In this document: positions 1 to 9,348 of the stretch, one piece after another
How positions within the stretch are numbered: the stretch's first letter is position 1
Layout of the letters: the number at the start of each line of letters is the position of its first letter
Source of the DNA: Pseudocitrobacter vendiensis
GTDB lineage: Bacteria > Pseudomonadota > Gammaproteobacteria > Enterobacterales > Enterobacteriaceae
Direction: 5' to 3'
Assembly (NCBI RefSeq): GCF_943590815.1
Contig: NZ_CALSBS010000001.1
Span: 1-64,000, forward strand
DNA: 64,000 nucleotides
The notes under the pieces: generated by a model
What the model was told of the DNA's origin: nothing
Seen by the model: the letters and a program-made list of their open reading frames with translations, nothing else
The model's database searches: none
Made by a program: the position numbers and the translations under genes

Positions 1-11
1 ATTATTTAAGT

Positions 12-323
12 GTGACAGCAGCATTTTTATTAAAAATAAACATTGATTATGATTATATGAAATTAACTATGTATATTATTATGTTTACTATCGGCAATAT
101 AGTGCTGTTTCCGCCGTCGATAATATTGATAGATTTATTGGTTCCCTCAATGGTTCAGCTGGATATCTATCTTTGTTTTGCCTCTATCTCAGAAGATGAC
201 GAACTGGCAAATAATGCTATCGCAATGACCTCACTTATTCTTGCTGCTATTTTAGATCTGGCTCTTCTGTTCAGCATTGCCTGCATTTGGCTTCGTCTAA
301 CGCAAGGCAAAAGCGCGAAATAG
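12..323 (+). CDS. Small hypothetical membrane protein, possibly 5'-truncated
   Basis: I do not recognise this protein. The reading frame starts at GTG 12 (103 residues), but it is open to the window edge, so the true start may lie outside. An in-frame ATG at 57 gives 88 residues. It shows two or three hydrophobic segments, around residues 18-40 and 70-93, and a short basic tail ending KSAK, which suggests an inner-membrane protein. It converges on lpxH with only 11 bases between the stops. In E. coli purE borders lpxH on this side, so this gene appears to be an insertion. Base composition is more AT-rich than in lpxH. Confidence 0.5.
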   Translation: MTAAFLLKINIDYDYMKLTMYIIMFTIGNIVLFPPSIILIDLLVPSMVQLDIYLCFASISEDDELANNAIAMTSLILAAILDLALLFSIACIWLRLTQGKSAK

Positions 324-334
324 TCTCATGCTGT

Positions 335-1057
335 TCAAAAAGGAAAACGCAGCAATTGAACATCCTCAGCCGTCACTTTCACCATCGACCCTTCCGTATG
401 CCAGGCACCGAGCACGACGCGATACGCGGGTTGGCCGTTAGCGCTCAATGTATGTACATCCGGGCGATGCGTGTGCCCGTGAATCAGCCACTGCACGTGG
501 TGCTTTTCCATCACATCCACAACGGCCTGCGGGTTCACATCCATAATCTCCATCGATTTATGGCTGTTGGCGGCTTTACTGTCGGCGCGCATGCGGGCGG
601 CAATTTTCTGGCGGATAAACAACGGCAGTGCCAGGAATAATTTCTGGATCCACGGCGTATGCACTTTGGCGCGAAACGCCTGATAGCCTTCGTCATCGGT
701 GCAGAGCGTATCGCCGTGCAAAATTAGCACCGGGCGACCGTACAGCTCAAGACGTTGTTCCTCTGGCAGCAGTGTCATGCCGCTTTCCCGGGCAAAGCGT
801 TTACCGAGCAGGAAATCACGATTACCGTGAATGAAATAACAAGGAACACCGGAATTGACCAGCGCTTTTATGGCGTGGGCTATTTGCTGGTGCAGGGGAT
901 TCGGATCGTCGTCGCCAATCCAGGCTTCGAAGAGATCGCCGAGAATGTAGAGCGCATCGGCGTGACGCGCTTCACCGGCTAAAAAACGCAGAAAACCGGC
1001 GGTGATCGCCGGTTCTTCTGTCTGCAGGTGCAAATCTGCAATAAAGAGTGTCGCCAC
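335..1057 (-). CDS. lpxH: UDP-2,3-diacylglucosamine diphosphatase LpxH
   Basis: LpxH hydrolyses UDP-2,3-diacylglucosamine to lipid X and UMP, the fourth step of lipid A synthesis, at the inner face of the inner membrane. The 240-residue protein shows the complete calcineurin-like metallophosphatase set: D8 and H10 in ADLHL, D41 in LGDLFE, N79 in HGNRD, H114 in LHGD, and H193, H195 and H197 in IHGHTH. These bind the two Mn ions. Length matches the family. The gene starts two bases after the ppiB stop, so the two are almost certainly one operon read leftwards. Confidence 0.97.
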   Translation of the reverse strand: MATLFIADLHLQTEEPAITAGFLRFLAGEARHADALYILGDLFEAWIGDDDPNPLHQQIAHAIKALVNSGVPCYFIHGNRDFLLGKRFARESGMTLLPEEQRLELYGRPVLILHGDTLCTDDEGYQAFRAKVHTPWIQKLFLALPLFIRQKIAARMRADSKAANSHKSMEIMDVNPQAVVDVMEKHHVQWLIHGHTHRPDVHTLSANGQPAYRVVLGAWHTEGSMVKVTAEDVQLLRFPF

Positions 1058-1059
1058 GA

Positions 1060-1554
1060 TTACTCGCTGACGGTCACGCTTTCGATAATAACGTCTTCTT
1101 TAGGAACGTCCTGGTGCATACCGCTGCGGCCCGTGGCGACAGCTTTGATTTTATCCACCACGTCCATACCTTCGACGACTTCTGCGAATACGCAGTAGCC
1201 CCAACCCTGCAGGCTTTCGCCGGAGAAGTTCAGGAAGTCGTTATCAGCCACGTTGATGAAGAACTGCGCGGTTGCGGAGTGCGGAGCCTGAGTACGCGCC
1301 ATTGCCAGCGTGCCACGGGTGTTTTTCAGACCATTGTTGGCTTCGTTTTTGATAGCCTCTTTGGTCGCTTTCTGATTCATGCCCGGCTCAAAGCCGCCGC
1401 CCTGAATCATAAATCCATTGATTACACGGTGGAAAATCGTGTTGTTGTAGAAACCTTCGCGGCAGTAGTCCAGGAAGTTTTTAACTGTTTCCGGCGCTTT
1501 GTCATCAAAGGTTTTGATTACGATATCGCCGTGATTAGTGTGGAAAGTAACCAT
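1060..1554 (-). CDS. ppiB: Cytoplasmic peptidyl-prolyl cis-trans isomerase B (cyclophilin)
   Basis: PpiB catalyses cis-trans isomerisation of X-Pro bonds in the cytosol. The 164-residue protein is a single cyclophilin domain without a signal peptide. It begins [14 protein letters not shown] and carries the core motifs [13 protein letters not shown] (catalytic Arg) and [10 protein letters not shown]. It is the first gene of the leftward ppiB-lpxH pair and is divergent from cysS across about 185 bases. The match to E. coli PpiB is close along the whole length. Confidence 0.97.
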   Translation of the reverse strand: MVTFHTNHGDIVIKTFDDKAPETVKNFLDYCREGFYNNTIFHRVINGFMIQGGGFEPGMNQKATKEAIKNEANNGLKNTRGTLAMARTQAPHSATAQFFINVADNDFLNFSGESLQGWGYCVFAEVVEGMDVVDKIKAVATGRSGMHQDVPKEDVIIESVTVSE

Positions 1555-1738
1555 TTCTGCATCCTGTTCCGTTATAGTGGTGCGTTAACTCGCGTGCGAG
1601 TCGTATATAGGCGCCTGTTATAGCATAACCGCGAGGTTCGATCACCTTGCAATGTGTGCTGCTTCAGAGTTGAATTAAAGGTAGAATACGCCGTTTCAGG
1701 CGCAAGCCCAGATCACACACGTCAACATGGAATTATCG

Positions 1739-3130
1739 ATGCTAAAAATCTTCAATACAATGACCCGCCAAAAAGAGGAATTTAAGCCTATTCACGCCGG
1801 TGAAGTCGGCATGTACGTGTGTGGAATTACCGTTTACGATCTCTGTCATATCGGTCATGGACGTACCTTTGTTTCCTTTGACGTGGTAGCCCGTTACCTG
1901 CGTTTTCTTGGCTATAAGCTGAAATACGTCCGCAACATCACGGATATCGATGACAAAATCATCAAACGCGCCAATGAAAACGGCGAAAGCTTTGTGCAGC
2001 TGGTTGATCGCATGATTGTCGAAATGCATAAAGACTTTGATGCGCTGAACATTCTGCGCCCGGATGCCGAACCGCGCGCGACGCACCATATTCATGAAAT
2101 CATCGAGATTACTGAACGTCTGATTGAACGCGGTCACGCATATGTTGCCGATAGCGGCGACGTGATGTTCTCGGTGCCGACCGATCCGAACTACGGCAAA
2201 CTGTCGCGTCAGGATCTGGAGCAGTTGCAGGCCGGTGCGCGCGTCGAAGTCGCGGAAGTGAAACGTAACCCGATGGACTTCGTACTGTGGAAAATGTCGA
2301 AAGCGGGCGAGCCGAGCTGGCCATCGCCGTGGGGTGAAGGCCGTCCGGGCTGGCACATTGAATGTTCCGCGATGAACTGCAAACAGCTGGGGCATCATTT
2401 TGATATCCACGGCGGCGGTTCTGACCTGATGTTCCCGCACCACGAAAACGAAATCGCCCAGTCTACCTGTGCGCACGATGGCGAATACGTTAACTACTGG
2501 ATGCACTCAGGGATGGTGATGGTTGACCGCGAGAAGATGTCAAAATCGCTGGGCAACTTCTTTACCGTGCGTGACGTGCTGAAGTATTACGACGCGGAAA
2601 CCGTGCGTTACTTCCTGATGTCCGGCCACTATCGCAGCCAGCTGAACTACAGCGAAGATAACCTGAAACAGGCGCGTTCCGCGCTGGAGCGTCTCTACAC
2701 GGCGCTGCGCGGTACCTCGGCTACGGACGTTGAATTCGTTCGCAGCGCGCAGTATGTCGATCGCTTTAAAGAGGCGATGGACGACGATTTCAACACCCCG
2801 GTGGCTTACGCCGTACTGTTTGATTTGGCGAAAGAAGTGAACAACGCGAAACAGGCAGGCAACAGCGAAGAAGCGAATGCGGCGGCCACTTGTCTGCGCA
2901 CACTGGCGGCTGTTCTCGGCCTGCTGGAGCAAGATCCAGAAGCATTCCTGCAAAGTGGTGCTCAGGCGGATGATGGTGAAGTCGCGGAAATCGAAGCCCT
3001 GATTCAGCAGCGTCTCGACGCGCGTAAAGCGAAAGACTGGGCAGCAGCGGATGCGGCGCGTGACCGTCTGAATGAGATGGGTATCGTGCTGGAAGATGGC
3101 CCGCAGGGGACGACGTGGCGTCGTAAGTAA
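1739..3130 (+). CDS. cysS: Cysteinyl-tRNA synthetase
   Basis: Charges tRNA-Cys with cysteine. Class I synthetase signatures are present: C28 (zinc ligand), the HIGH motif at residues 37-40, the zinc-site region GWHIECSAM, and KMSKS in EKMSKSLGN. The C-terminal DALR and anticodon-binding part ends QGTTWRRK, as in E. coli. I place the start at ATG 1739 (MLKIFNTM), because it matches the E. coli N-terminus and follows GGAATT; an in-frame ATG at 1727 would add four residues. The product is 463 residues against 461 in E. coli, with the difference in the 320-400 region. Repeat copy A follows the stop. Confidence 0.97.
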   Translation: MLKIFNTMTRQKEEFKPIHAGEVGMYVCGITVYDLCHIGHGRTFVSFDVVARYLRFLGYKLKYVRNITDIDDKIIKRANENGESFVQLVDRMIVEMHKDFDALNILRPDAEPRATHHIHEIIEITERLIERGHAYVADSGDVMFSVPTDPNYGKLSRQDLEQLQAGARVEVAEVKRNPMDFVLWKMSKAGEPSWPSPWGEGRPGWHIECSAMNCKQLGHHFDIHGGGSDLMFPHHENEIAQSTCAHDGEYVNYWMHSGMVMVDREKMSKSLGNFFTVRDVLKYYDAETVRYFLMSGHYRSQLNYSEDNLKQARSALERLYTALRGTSATDVEFVRSAQYVDRFKEAMDDDFNTPVAYAVLFDLAKEVNNAKQAGNSEEANAAATCLRTLAAVLGLLEQDPEAFLQSGAQADDGEVAEIEALIQQRLDARKAKDWAAADAARDRLNEMGIVLEDGPQGTTWRRK

Positions 3131-3235
3131 CCCCTCACCCTAACCCTCTCCCATCGGGAGAGGGGACCGATTGTGTCAATGTTTAAGTGAGTGCGGTTTT
3201 CTCCCTCTCCCTGTGGGAGAGGGCCGGGGTGAGGG
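3131..3235. repeat. Intergenic palindromic repeat, copy A
   Basis: Composite inverted repeat of about 105 bp between the convergent cysS and ybcI genes. The outer arms read CCCTCACCC and GGGTGAGGG. Inside lie two hairpins, each with CCCTCTCCC/GGGAGAGGG stems and short loops (ATC and TGT). The spacer carries ACCGAT and GCGGTTTTCTCC, which recur in copy D (same orientation) and copy C (inverted). It may also end transcription from both sides. Confidence 0.85.
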
Positions 3236-3237
3236 CA

Positions 3238-3759
3238 TCAGCGCCTTTGCCACCACAATATTCCCATCAACATGGCTCCCGGCAGCCATACCCACAACAA
3301 CTCCGAAAACATCACCTGATGACCATAGGGCGTGGTGTAACTCGACAGCGCGAACGGCGCGACTTTTATTACCTGCCACGGCGCAAAGAAGCGTTCCTCT
3401 GACCATGGCCACAGCCAGCCGACGCCTTTTCCGCCTGTGGTCACTGAATCCAACAGACTGTGCGATAGCAGCGATACGCTCAGAAATAGCCAGCAGCGGA
3501 TGAGCCCGGACCGGAACCATTGTCGACCAATCATCACGCAAAGTAGCGGAACCACGAAAGCGAAAAGCAGTGAGTGGGTAAACCCGCGATGACCAAACGC
3601 ATTGCCGTAAGCCACGCCAAACTTAAATGCCAGCACGTCGGCGTCTGGGAGCATGGCGAGCACAACGCCGGTAAAAAGTAATCGGGGAGGGATGACTCTG
3701 CTGCCAAGGCCTAAGCCCAGGCACAGAGGAACCGCGGCGTGTGTGATAACGGTCGGCAT
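3238..3759 (-). CDS. ybcI: YbcI family inner-membrane metal-dependent hydrolase
   Basis: YbcI belongs to the LexA-binding/YdjM-like inner-membrane hydrolase family (DUF457); its substrate is unknown. From ATG 3759 (MPTVITHAAV) the protein has 173 residues, like E. coli YbcI, and GGGAA lies about 10 bases upstream. Motifs include HAAVPL near the N-terminus, LPDADV, GHRGFTHSLLFA and SHSLLD, which supply the conserved His and Asp residues. Several transmembrane segments are evident. An in-frame ATG 66 bases upstream would add 22 residues that do not resemble the family. The 3' end abuts repeat copy A. Confidence 0.93.
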   Translation of the reverse strand: MPTVITHAAVPLCLGLGLGSRVIPPRLLFTGVVLAMLPDADVLAFKFGVAYGNAFGHRGFTHSLLFAFVVPLLCVMIGRQWFRSGLIRCWLFLSVSLLSHSLLDSVTTGGKGVGWLWPWSEERFFAPWQVIKVAPFALSSYTTPYGHQVMFSELLWVWLPGAMLMGILWWQRR

Positions 3760-3833
3760 GGCTAAATATTCCCGGGAAATCAGGAGAATATAGCAGCAAT
3801 TGGGCGCATCAGGCCCCGGGCACAATTCCGAAA

Positions 3834-4850
3834 CTACGCCGATTCCCGCGTAATCAATTGACCAGAAAGTGTAATTTTCTGCGTTTGCAGTTCAGGTTCT
3901 TTAAGCTTCCGCATCATTAAGCCCGCAGCCTGTCGACCGGTCTCTTCGCTTGATGATGAGACATAGGTAAAAGAGGGGGAGGTGAGGTTCACATTAAGCA
4001 TATCTTCAAAGCCAATCAACGCGACTTGCTGAGTCAGAAACACATCTTTCCCCACGGTACGCCCAACCTGATGAATTCCGGTTATGCTGCCAATCATCGC
4101 CGCAGGCGAGTGGCATAATAGTGCAGTGAAGGTGTTATTTTTCTCAAGCAACTGACGTGTGACGAGACTTGCAGCATGGGTATCCTCGCTACAGCACGGC
4201 GTCGCTTCTTCGCGATTCACCAGCCCATATTGCGTTAACACGCTGCGAAAACCCGCCAGCCGCTGCTGGCGAATTAAATCGTCTTCGCGCCCGCCAATGT
4301 AGGCAATGCTGCGATGCCCACGCTCAATCAGATACCGTGCTGCAAGAACGGCGGCCTGACGGTTATCGCGCATCACCAGGTTGCACTGTTCATCAAGCGG
4401 CGACTGGGAAACCACCACATAAGGTAGCGGACAGTGGCGTATTTTGTCCGGAATATGTGGGCTAAAGGCGTCAGATGCGAGGTAGATAACCCCCGCTACG
4501 CCTTGCTGTTTAAATGACAGCAGGCAGCGTTCTAAATGATCATGGCTGTTGAGCGGTTGACCGAGAAAAACCATAAATCCCTGTTTTTCCAGCTCCTGCA
4601 CGATGCTTGCCATCACTTTGATGGAAAAACTGTCGCTGAAATCCGGGAGGATAAGGCCAATCAGATTGGACGTGTTGGCGCGAAGGTTAGCAGCCGCGAC
4701 GTTGTGAACGTAACCGAGCGCCTCGATAGCAGCATGGACTTTGCCGATGGTTGCGTCAGAAATTTTCCCTTTCTGACGCAGTACCAGAGATACGGTCGAC
4801 ACTGACACGCCTGCCTGCTTTGCGACATCAATAATGCTGACTTTCTTCAA
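3834..4850 (-). CDS. LacI-family transcriptional regulator of the adjacent PTS gene
   Basis: DNA-binding repressor with an N-terminal LacI helix-turn-helix (VSIIDVAKQAGVSVSTVS) and a periplasmic-binding-protein-like sensor domain. I choose the TTG at 4850: it follows GGGAGCGG and places the HTH at residue 2, as usual for the family, giving 338 residues. The alternative ATG at 4937 adds 29 residues and overlaps the PTS stop. The domain layout resembles MalI, but identity with E. coli MalI looks moderate. It lies downstream of and co-directional with the PTS gene. Inferred target: the twin palindrome at 6484-6508. Confidence 0.88.
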   Translation of the reverse strand: MKKVSIIDVAKQAGVSVSTVSLVLRQKGKISDATIGKVHAAIEALGYVHNVAAANLRANTSNLIGLILPDFSDSFSIKVMASIVQELEKQGFMVFLGQPLNSHDHLERCLLSFKQQGVAGVIYLASDAFSPHIPDKIRHCPLPYVVVSQSPLDEQCNLVMRDNRQAAVLAARYLIERGHRSIAYIGGREDDLIRQQRLAGFRSVLTQYGLVNREEATPCCSEDTHAASLVTRQLLEKNNTFTALLCHSPAAMIGSITGIHQVGRTVGKDVFLTQQVALIGFEDMLNVNLTSPSFTYVSSSSEETGRQAAGLMMRKLKEPELQTQKITLSGQLITRESA

Positions 4851-4926
4851 TTCCGCTCCCTGAAATAATCGATTTATATCACGACGCCCCCTCAGCCTAA
4901 CGGAGGCGCCGTCGAGCGGCATAGTA

Positions 4927-6426
4927 TTATTTGCCAATCATCGTGGACATGGTCTGAGCGATAAACTGTGCTCTGGCACCGAAAATAACCTGAATACCTT
5001 TATCCCCGACAAACACCACCCCGCGTGCGCCGACACCGTTAAGGCCGTCTTTATCCACCTTATCACCCTGCGTGACTTCCAGACGCAAGCGGGTGATGCA
5101 GGAACCTACCGAATCGATATTCTGCGCGCCGCCCAGCAGAGCGATAATTTCCGTTGCCAGTTCGGTATCGGTTTTATCTTTGGCATCAGCCACCACATCG
5201 GCGCGGCCCGGCGTTTTGATATCAAAGCGACGGATCACGAAACGGAAGGTGAAGTAGTAGATAATCGCCATCGGAACACCGACGATTGCTGCGCTGAGGA
5301 AGTTGGTCTGATAACCGTTAAACGACGGTAGAATACCGAACGAGATGTAGTCAATCATCCCCGCAGAGAAGGATTTCGCGATGTGTGCGTGCAACAGGAA
5401 CATACACATGTACGCAAGACCAGCCATGATGGCGTTAAAGACGTAAAGGATTGGCGCAACGAAAATAAAGGTAAACTCGACTGGCTCGGTGATCCCTGTC
5501 AGAAAGCAGGTGAGGGCGGCGGAGAACAGAATACCGAAAGCGATTTTCTTGTTTTTGCTGTTCGCTTCGTGATACATCGCCAGACAGGCGGCAGGCAGCG
5601 CAAACAGCATCAGCGGGAATTCTCCCTGCATGAATTTACCGGCATTCTGGTAGGTATCGCTGCTGAAGGATTTCACCCCTTCTTCCAGCATTTTGAACCA
5701 GATAGTCTGGTCGCCGTGGATGACCTGGCCTGCCTGCGTGGTGTAGTCCCCAAAGGAGTACCAGAAAGAGGGATACCAGATATGATGCAGGCCGAGCGGA
5801 ATCAATGCGCGTTCGACAAGACCAAAAATAAACGTCGATGCTGCCTGATTATCACCGTTCACCACCGTGGAGAGCGCATCAATACCCGCCTGGATATGCT
5901 GCCAGACGTAAGGTAGCAGCAGGCCGAGCAGGAATGACAGCACTGCCGTGGCAATCGCGACAAAACGTTTGCCGGAGAAGAACCCCAGAAATTCCGGCAA
6001 CTGCATGGCATGGAAGCGGTTATAACACCAGGCCGCGAGAATACCGCAAATCAGGCCGCCAAAGACGCCCATTTGCAGCGTCGGAATACCGACCACCATC
6101 GCATATTTCCCGCCCTGAGAGGCCATTTCCGGCGTAATCCCCAGCACGGTACCGATAGTGATATTGGTGACAAACACGGAAACGGCGGCAGAGAGTGCTG
6201 CGATACCCGATTCCGATGCCAGCCCGACTGCAGAACCAATCGCGAACAACATCGGCAGATTATCGAAAATAACCCCCCCTGCGTTCATCATTAGCGGCAA
6301 ATGGAATTTATCACCGAACGCCAGCAGCAAACCCGCCGCAGGCAGGAGTGAGATTGGCAGCATTAATGCGCGACCAATCATCGATAGTTTTGACAATGAT
6401 TTAACAATACCGGACAGCAAACCCAT
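4927..6426 (-). CDS. PTS system glucose/N-acetylglucosamine-family EIICB permease
   Basis: A 499-residue inner-membrane sugar transporter that phosphorylates its substrate during uptake. The EIIC domain (about residues 1-385) has many membrane helices and the family signatures LGLHHIWYPSFW and GITEPVEFTFIF. A linker leads to a C-terminal EIIB domain with the phosphorylation-site cysteine in SCITRLR. No EIIA domain is fused, so it probably uses EIIA-Glc (Crr). It differs from PtsG and MalX; the substrate is unknown, with an amino sugar or glucoside plausible. GGGGGAACGGGT precedes the ATG. The LacI gene follows after 76 bases. Confidence 0.88.
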   Translation of the reverse strand: MGLLSGIVKSLSKLSMIGRALMLPISLLPAAGLLLAFGDKFHLPLMMNAGGVIFDNLPMLFAIGSAVGLASESGIAALSAAVSVFVTNITIGTVLGITPEMASQGGKYAMVVGIPTLQMGVFGGLICGILAAWCYNRFHAMQLPEFLGFFSGKRFVAIATAVLSFLLGLLLPYVWQHIQAGIDALSTVVNGDNQAASTFIFGLVERALIPLGLHHIWYPSFWYSFGDYTTQAGQVIHGDQTIWFKMLEEGVKSFSSDTYQNAGKFMQGEFPLMLFALPAACLAMYHEANSKNKKIAFGILFSAALTCFLTGITEPVEFTFIFVAPILYVFNAIMAGLAYMCMFLLHAHIAKSFSAGMIDYISFGILPSFNGYQTNFLSAAIVGVPMAIIYYFTFRFVIRRFDIKTPGRADVVADAKDKTDTELATEIIALLGGAQNIDSVGSCITRLRLEVTQGDKVDKDGLNGVGARGVVFVGDKGIQVIFGARAQFIAQTMSTMIGK

Positions 6427-6483
6427 ACCCGTTCCCCCGACTGGAGATAATGAATTGCGCGTAAAGCGCGCTGTTATTGTAAG

Positions 6484-6508
6484 TAGAACGTTCTAGTAGA
6501 ACGTTCTA
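6484..6508. promoter_or_regulatory. Tandem palindromic operator upstream of the PTS gene
   Basis: Two perfect 12-bp palindromes, TAGAACGTTCTA at 6484-6495 and 6497-6508, centred 13 bp apart and about 60-80 bases upstream of the EIICB start. The second extends to a 16-bp palindrome. A central CG with symmetric arms is typical of LacI-family operators, so the neighbouring LacI protein is the likely ligand. The assignment is inference; the palindromes are seen directly. Confidence 0.75.
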
Positions 6509-6645
6509 CTTATGGTCGGAGAAACGTAAAATTTCCGCAACAAGATTATGACGCGTAGCGATAGGAGATTGTGATTATTTGAAGTTGATCAATAAGTGAC
6601 CGCGCTGAAAGCAGGGGAATATAATAGGTGTGTGACGAGTGAAAT

Positions 6646-6670
6646 AATACCCGGCAGGTTGCCGGGTATT
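6646..6670 (-). terminator. Terminator after ybcJ
   Basis: Perfect 11-bp stem (AATACCCGGCA with TGCCGGGTATT) and a 3-base loop, immediately past the ybcJ stop. On the minus strand it is followed by TATTTC. It fits a rho-independent terminator of the folD-ybcJ operon. Confidence 0.75.
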
Positions 6671-6677
6671 AACAGGC

Positions 6678-6890
6678 TTATGCGATAACGCTAATGCTTT
6701 GTCCGGCAAAGCTCACCGTTTGCCCGGCGACGATTTTGCAGCGTTTGCGCGTTTCAACCGCGCCGTCAACTTTCACCTGACCATCGGCGATGACGATTTT
6801 CGCCTGCGCGCCGCTTTCGGTCCAGCCTTCCAGTTTCAGCAGATCGCACAGTTCAACGTGCGGGTGTTTTCCTAAAGAGAATGTGGCCAT
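6678..6890 (-). CDS. ybcJ: YbcJ, S4-like RNA-binding protein
   Basis: A 70-residue protein made of one S4-like alpha-L RNA-binding fold; E. coli YbcJ is the same length and nearly identical in motif, including GQVKVDGAVETRKRCKI. Its RNA partner is unknown. The ATG overlaps the folD stop in a TAATG junction, so translation is probably coupled to folD. Confidence 0.95.
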   Translation of the reverse strand: MATFSLGKHPHVELCDLLKLEGWTESGAQAKIVIADGQVKVDGAVETRKRCKIVAGQTVSFAGQSISVIA

Positions 6891-7756
6891 TATGCTTCCT
6901 CGACGTCGTGATACTCTTCACAGGCCTGAAGCGTATTCTGAATAAGTGTTGCAACGGTCATCGGGCCGACGCCGCCCGGAACCGGCGTAATGTAAGACGC
7001 GCGTTTGGCTGCATCTTCAAAAACTACATCGCCCACTACTTTGCCATTTTCCAGTCGGTTAATGCCGACATCCATGACGATAGCGCCTTCTTTGATCCAG
7101 TCGCCCGGAATAAAGCCCGGTTTACCGACGGCGACAATCAACAGGTCGGCATTTTCGACATGGTGACGCAGGTTTTTAGTGAAGCGGTGAGTCACGGTGG
7201 TGGTACAACCGGCCAGCAGCAGCTCCATGCTCATCGGGCGACCTACGATGTTAGAGGCGCCGATAACGACGGCATTGAGCCCATAAGTGTCGATGTTGTA
7301 GCGTTCGAGCAGCGTGACGATACCGCGCGGCGTACACGGGCGCAGACGCGGCGCGCGCTGGCACAGGCGGCCCACATTATACGGGTGAAAACCGTCAACG
7401 TCTTTATCGGGTGCAATGCGTTCCAGCACTTTCACGTTATCGATGCCTGCCGGGAGCGGCAACTGCACTAAGATACCGTCAATGGTTTTGTCGGCGTTCA
7501 GGGTGTCGATAAGGGTCAGTAGCTCGGCTTCGCTGGTGGTTTCCGGCAGGTCATAAGAGCGGGAGACGAACCCCACTTCGTCGCAGGCTTTGCGTTTGCT
7601 TGCGACATAAATTTGTGAGGCCGGGTTGCTGCCAACCAGCACAACGGCAAGCCCGGGGGCACGTTTTCCTGCTGCAACGCGCGCCTGCACTTTTTCCGCA
7701 ACCTCAGAGCGCACCTGCTGCGCAATCGTTTTACCGTCAATAATCTTAGCTGCCAT
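6890..7756 (-). CDS. folD: Bifunctional methylenetetrahydrofolate dehydrogenase/cyclohydrolase
   Basis: FolD interconverts 5,10-methylene-, methenyl- and 10-formyl-tetrahydrofolate in cytosolic one-carbon metabolism, using NADP. From ATG 7756 (MAAKIIDGK) it has 288 residues, as in E. coli. Y50 and K54 in YVASKRKAC form the active site, GASNIVGRP is the NADP-binding loop, and [10 protein letters not shown] is the conserved C-terminal motif. An in-frame ATG at 7801 has no visible ribosome site and adds residues absent from the family. First gene of the folD-ybcJ pair. Confidence 0.96.
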   Translation of the reverse strand: MAAKIIDGKTIAQQVRSEVAEKVQARVAAGKRAPGLAVVLVGSNPASQIYVASKRKACDEVGFVSRSYDLPETTSEAELLTLIDTLNADKTIDGILVQLPLPAGIDNVKVLERIAPDKDVDGFHPYNVGRLCQRAPRLRPCTPRGIVTLLERYNIDTYGLNAVVIGASNIVGRPMSMELLLAGCTTTVTHRFTKNLRHHVENADLLIVAVGKPGFIPGDWIKEGAIVMDVGINRLENGKVVGDVVFEDAAKRASYITPVPGGVGPMTVATLIQNTLQACEEYHDVEEA

Positions 7757-8162
7757 CAGAGAGAAGATTCCATCTGTCACTTTCGAAAGGGGGATGGCCA
7801 TATTTTGTCAGATGCGGGGCTTTCTGTCAGTCATCCTTTACGAGTTTTCGCGCGAAAGCCCTTCCTGCTAGCGATAGTCTTACGGTTTACAGGGTTTTGT
7901 CCTGGTAAAAATTAGGACGCGGCTTAGCCTGAGCTCAGTGTTTATACGTATTTTCTCTTATTTAATTTCTGTACCTTAGCGTCGAAATAAATTCTTCCGG
8001 TGTTATCGCCGGAATATCTCACTGCCTGTTATTTGGTAGTGCTTTTAACTCTCTCAAGGACGCTGAGGTTATGCGGTCTGGCAATTATTTGCCGTGCTAT
8101 GTCATGCGAGTCGTACAGGATATTCGGTTCGTCACAATGTTTTAATTCATCAAGGAATACCT

Positions 8163-8714
8163 ATGAAACTGAGTACTATTGCCTCTACTGTGATGGCGTC
8201 TTTCGTATTAATGACGGGTGCGGCGCAAGCTGCGGCAGTTTCCGTAAATGGCGGCAGCGTTCACTTTAAAGGTGAATTAGTCAACGCAGCGTGTGCGGTA
8301 AATACTGAGTCTTCAGATCAAATTGTTGAACTGGGCCAGTATCGCACGGCGAAATTTACTGCAGTCGGCGATACCACCACCAATATGCCGTTCACCATCG
8401 TTCTGAACGATTGCGATCCGAGCGTATCGGCTACCGCTGCTGTTGCATTTAGCGGCCAGGCTGACGCCACCGACGCAACGCTGCTGGCAGTGAACTCTTC
8501 CAACAACAATACCGCGGCGAAAGGCGTGGGTATCGAGATCCTCGACAGCAAATCGAAAACGCTGAGCCCGGATGGCGCAACCTTCTCTTCTGCACAGACT
8601 CTGCTGCAGGGCACCAACACCCTGAACTTCTCCGCACGCTACAAAGCAACGGCGGATACCGCAGAGCCGGGTCAGGCGAATGCGGACGCGACCTTTGTGA
8701 TGAAGTACGAGTAA
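8163..8714 (+). CDS. fimA: Type 1-like fimbrial major subunit
   Basis: Secreted pilin of the chaperone-usher pathway and first gene of the operon. The 183-residue product has a signal peptide ending near residue 23 (TGAAQA). Two cysteines, in NAACAVN and NDCDP, form the pilin disulfide. The C-terminus shows the alternating donor-strand pattern and the penultimate Tyr (MKYE). The start ATG 8163 follows AAGGAA. The whole cluster resembles the sfm/fim operon of E. coli and Salmonella; E. coli sfmA occupies the same place after folD. Promoter elements in the 400-base upstream region could not be assigned. Confidence 0.92.
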   Translation: MKLSTIASTVMASFVLMTGAAQAAAVSVNGGSVHFKGELVNAACAVNTESSDQIVELGQYRTAKFTAVGDTTTNMPFTIVLNDCDPSVSATAAVAFSGQADATDATLLAVNSSNNNTAAKGVGIEILDSKSKTLSPDGATFSSAQTLLQGTNTLNFSARYKATADTAEPGQANADATFVMKYE

Positions 8715-8778
8715 TTGCTCATACAGGGAGTGACTTTGCCTCAGGGATGAGGCTCGAATCACCTGAAGAGAGCCACGA

Positions 8779-9321
8779 ATGAGAGGGATTGTGTTCCTGC
8801 TGGCCACGCTGATGCTTTCTCTGCCCGCGCTGGCGCACAGAGTTGTCATCGAAGGTGGAAAAGTACAAATGCGCGGCGAGCTGGTTAACAGCGCCTGTGC
8901 TGTCGCCACCGAAAGCCAGAATATGCGCATTGAGATGGGGCAGTACCGAACCAACGCGTTTACCGGGCCGGGAAGCTTTGCCACCACGCAGGTGCCGTTT
9001 ACGCTGCGCCTGGTCGATTGCCGAAAAGATGTTTCGCAGACCGTGGGGATTGCCTTCCAGGGGCTGACGCCAACGGAAGATCCGCTGGTGTTTATGACCA
9101 CGTCGCGCGTCGATGGCCGTCAACCAAACAGCGGGGTAGGTCTGGCGTTATTTGATAACAGCCAGCGGCATATTATTCCGAACGCCCAGCCGGTTTCTTA
9201 TTTTCCAATTAATGATGACGAGCTGATATTTCATTTCAGCGCGCGCTATCGGGCTATTTCTGGCCAGGTTATGCCAGGCGCAATTCAGTCTGATGTCTGG
9301 TTTACGTTGCTTTATCCCTGA
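8779..9321 (+). CDS. fimI: Minor fimbrial subunit FimI-like
   Basis: A 180-residue FimA-family protein with a short signal peptide ([19 protein letters not shown]), the paired cysteines in NSACAVAT and VDCRKD, and the typical hydrophobic C-terminal strand. Its position between the major pilin and the chaperone gene matches FimI, proposed to terminate the rod. A small hairpin (GCCTCA/TGAGGC at 8738-8753) lies between fimA and fimI and may reduce read-through, which would keep subunit amounts lower. Confidence 0.88.
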   Translation: MRGIVFLLATLMLSLPALAHRVVIEGGKVQMRGELVNSACAVATESQNMRIEMGQYRTNAFTGPGSFATTQVPFTLRLVDCRKDVSQTVGIAFQGLTPTEDPLVFMTTSRVDGRQPNSGVGLALFDNSQRHIIPNAQPVSYFPINDDELIFHFSARYRAISGQVMPGAIQSDVWFTLLYP

Positions 9322-9348
9322 AGCGTCAAAAAGAGAAAAGGTATTGTT

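Noticed and set aside
1048-1623. Open frame of 191 codons opposite ppiB
   Set aside because: Covers a confidently identified cyclophilin gene on the other strand.
7757-8162. Phase-variable invertible promoter (fimS-like) before fimA
   Set aside because: No flanking inverted repeats of the fimS type and no fimB/fimE recombinase in the window. A short TTCCGG...CCGGAA hairpin near 7996 is not enough.
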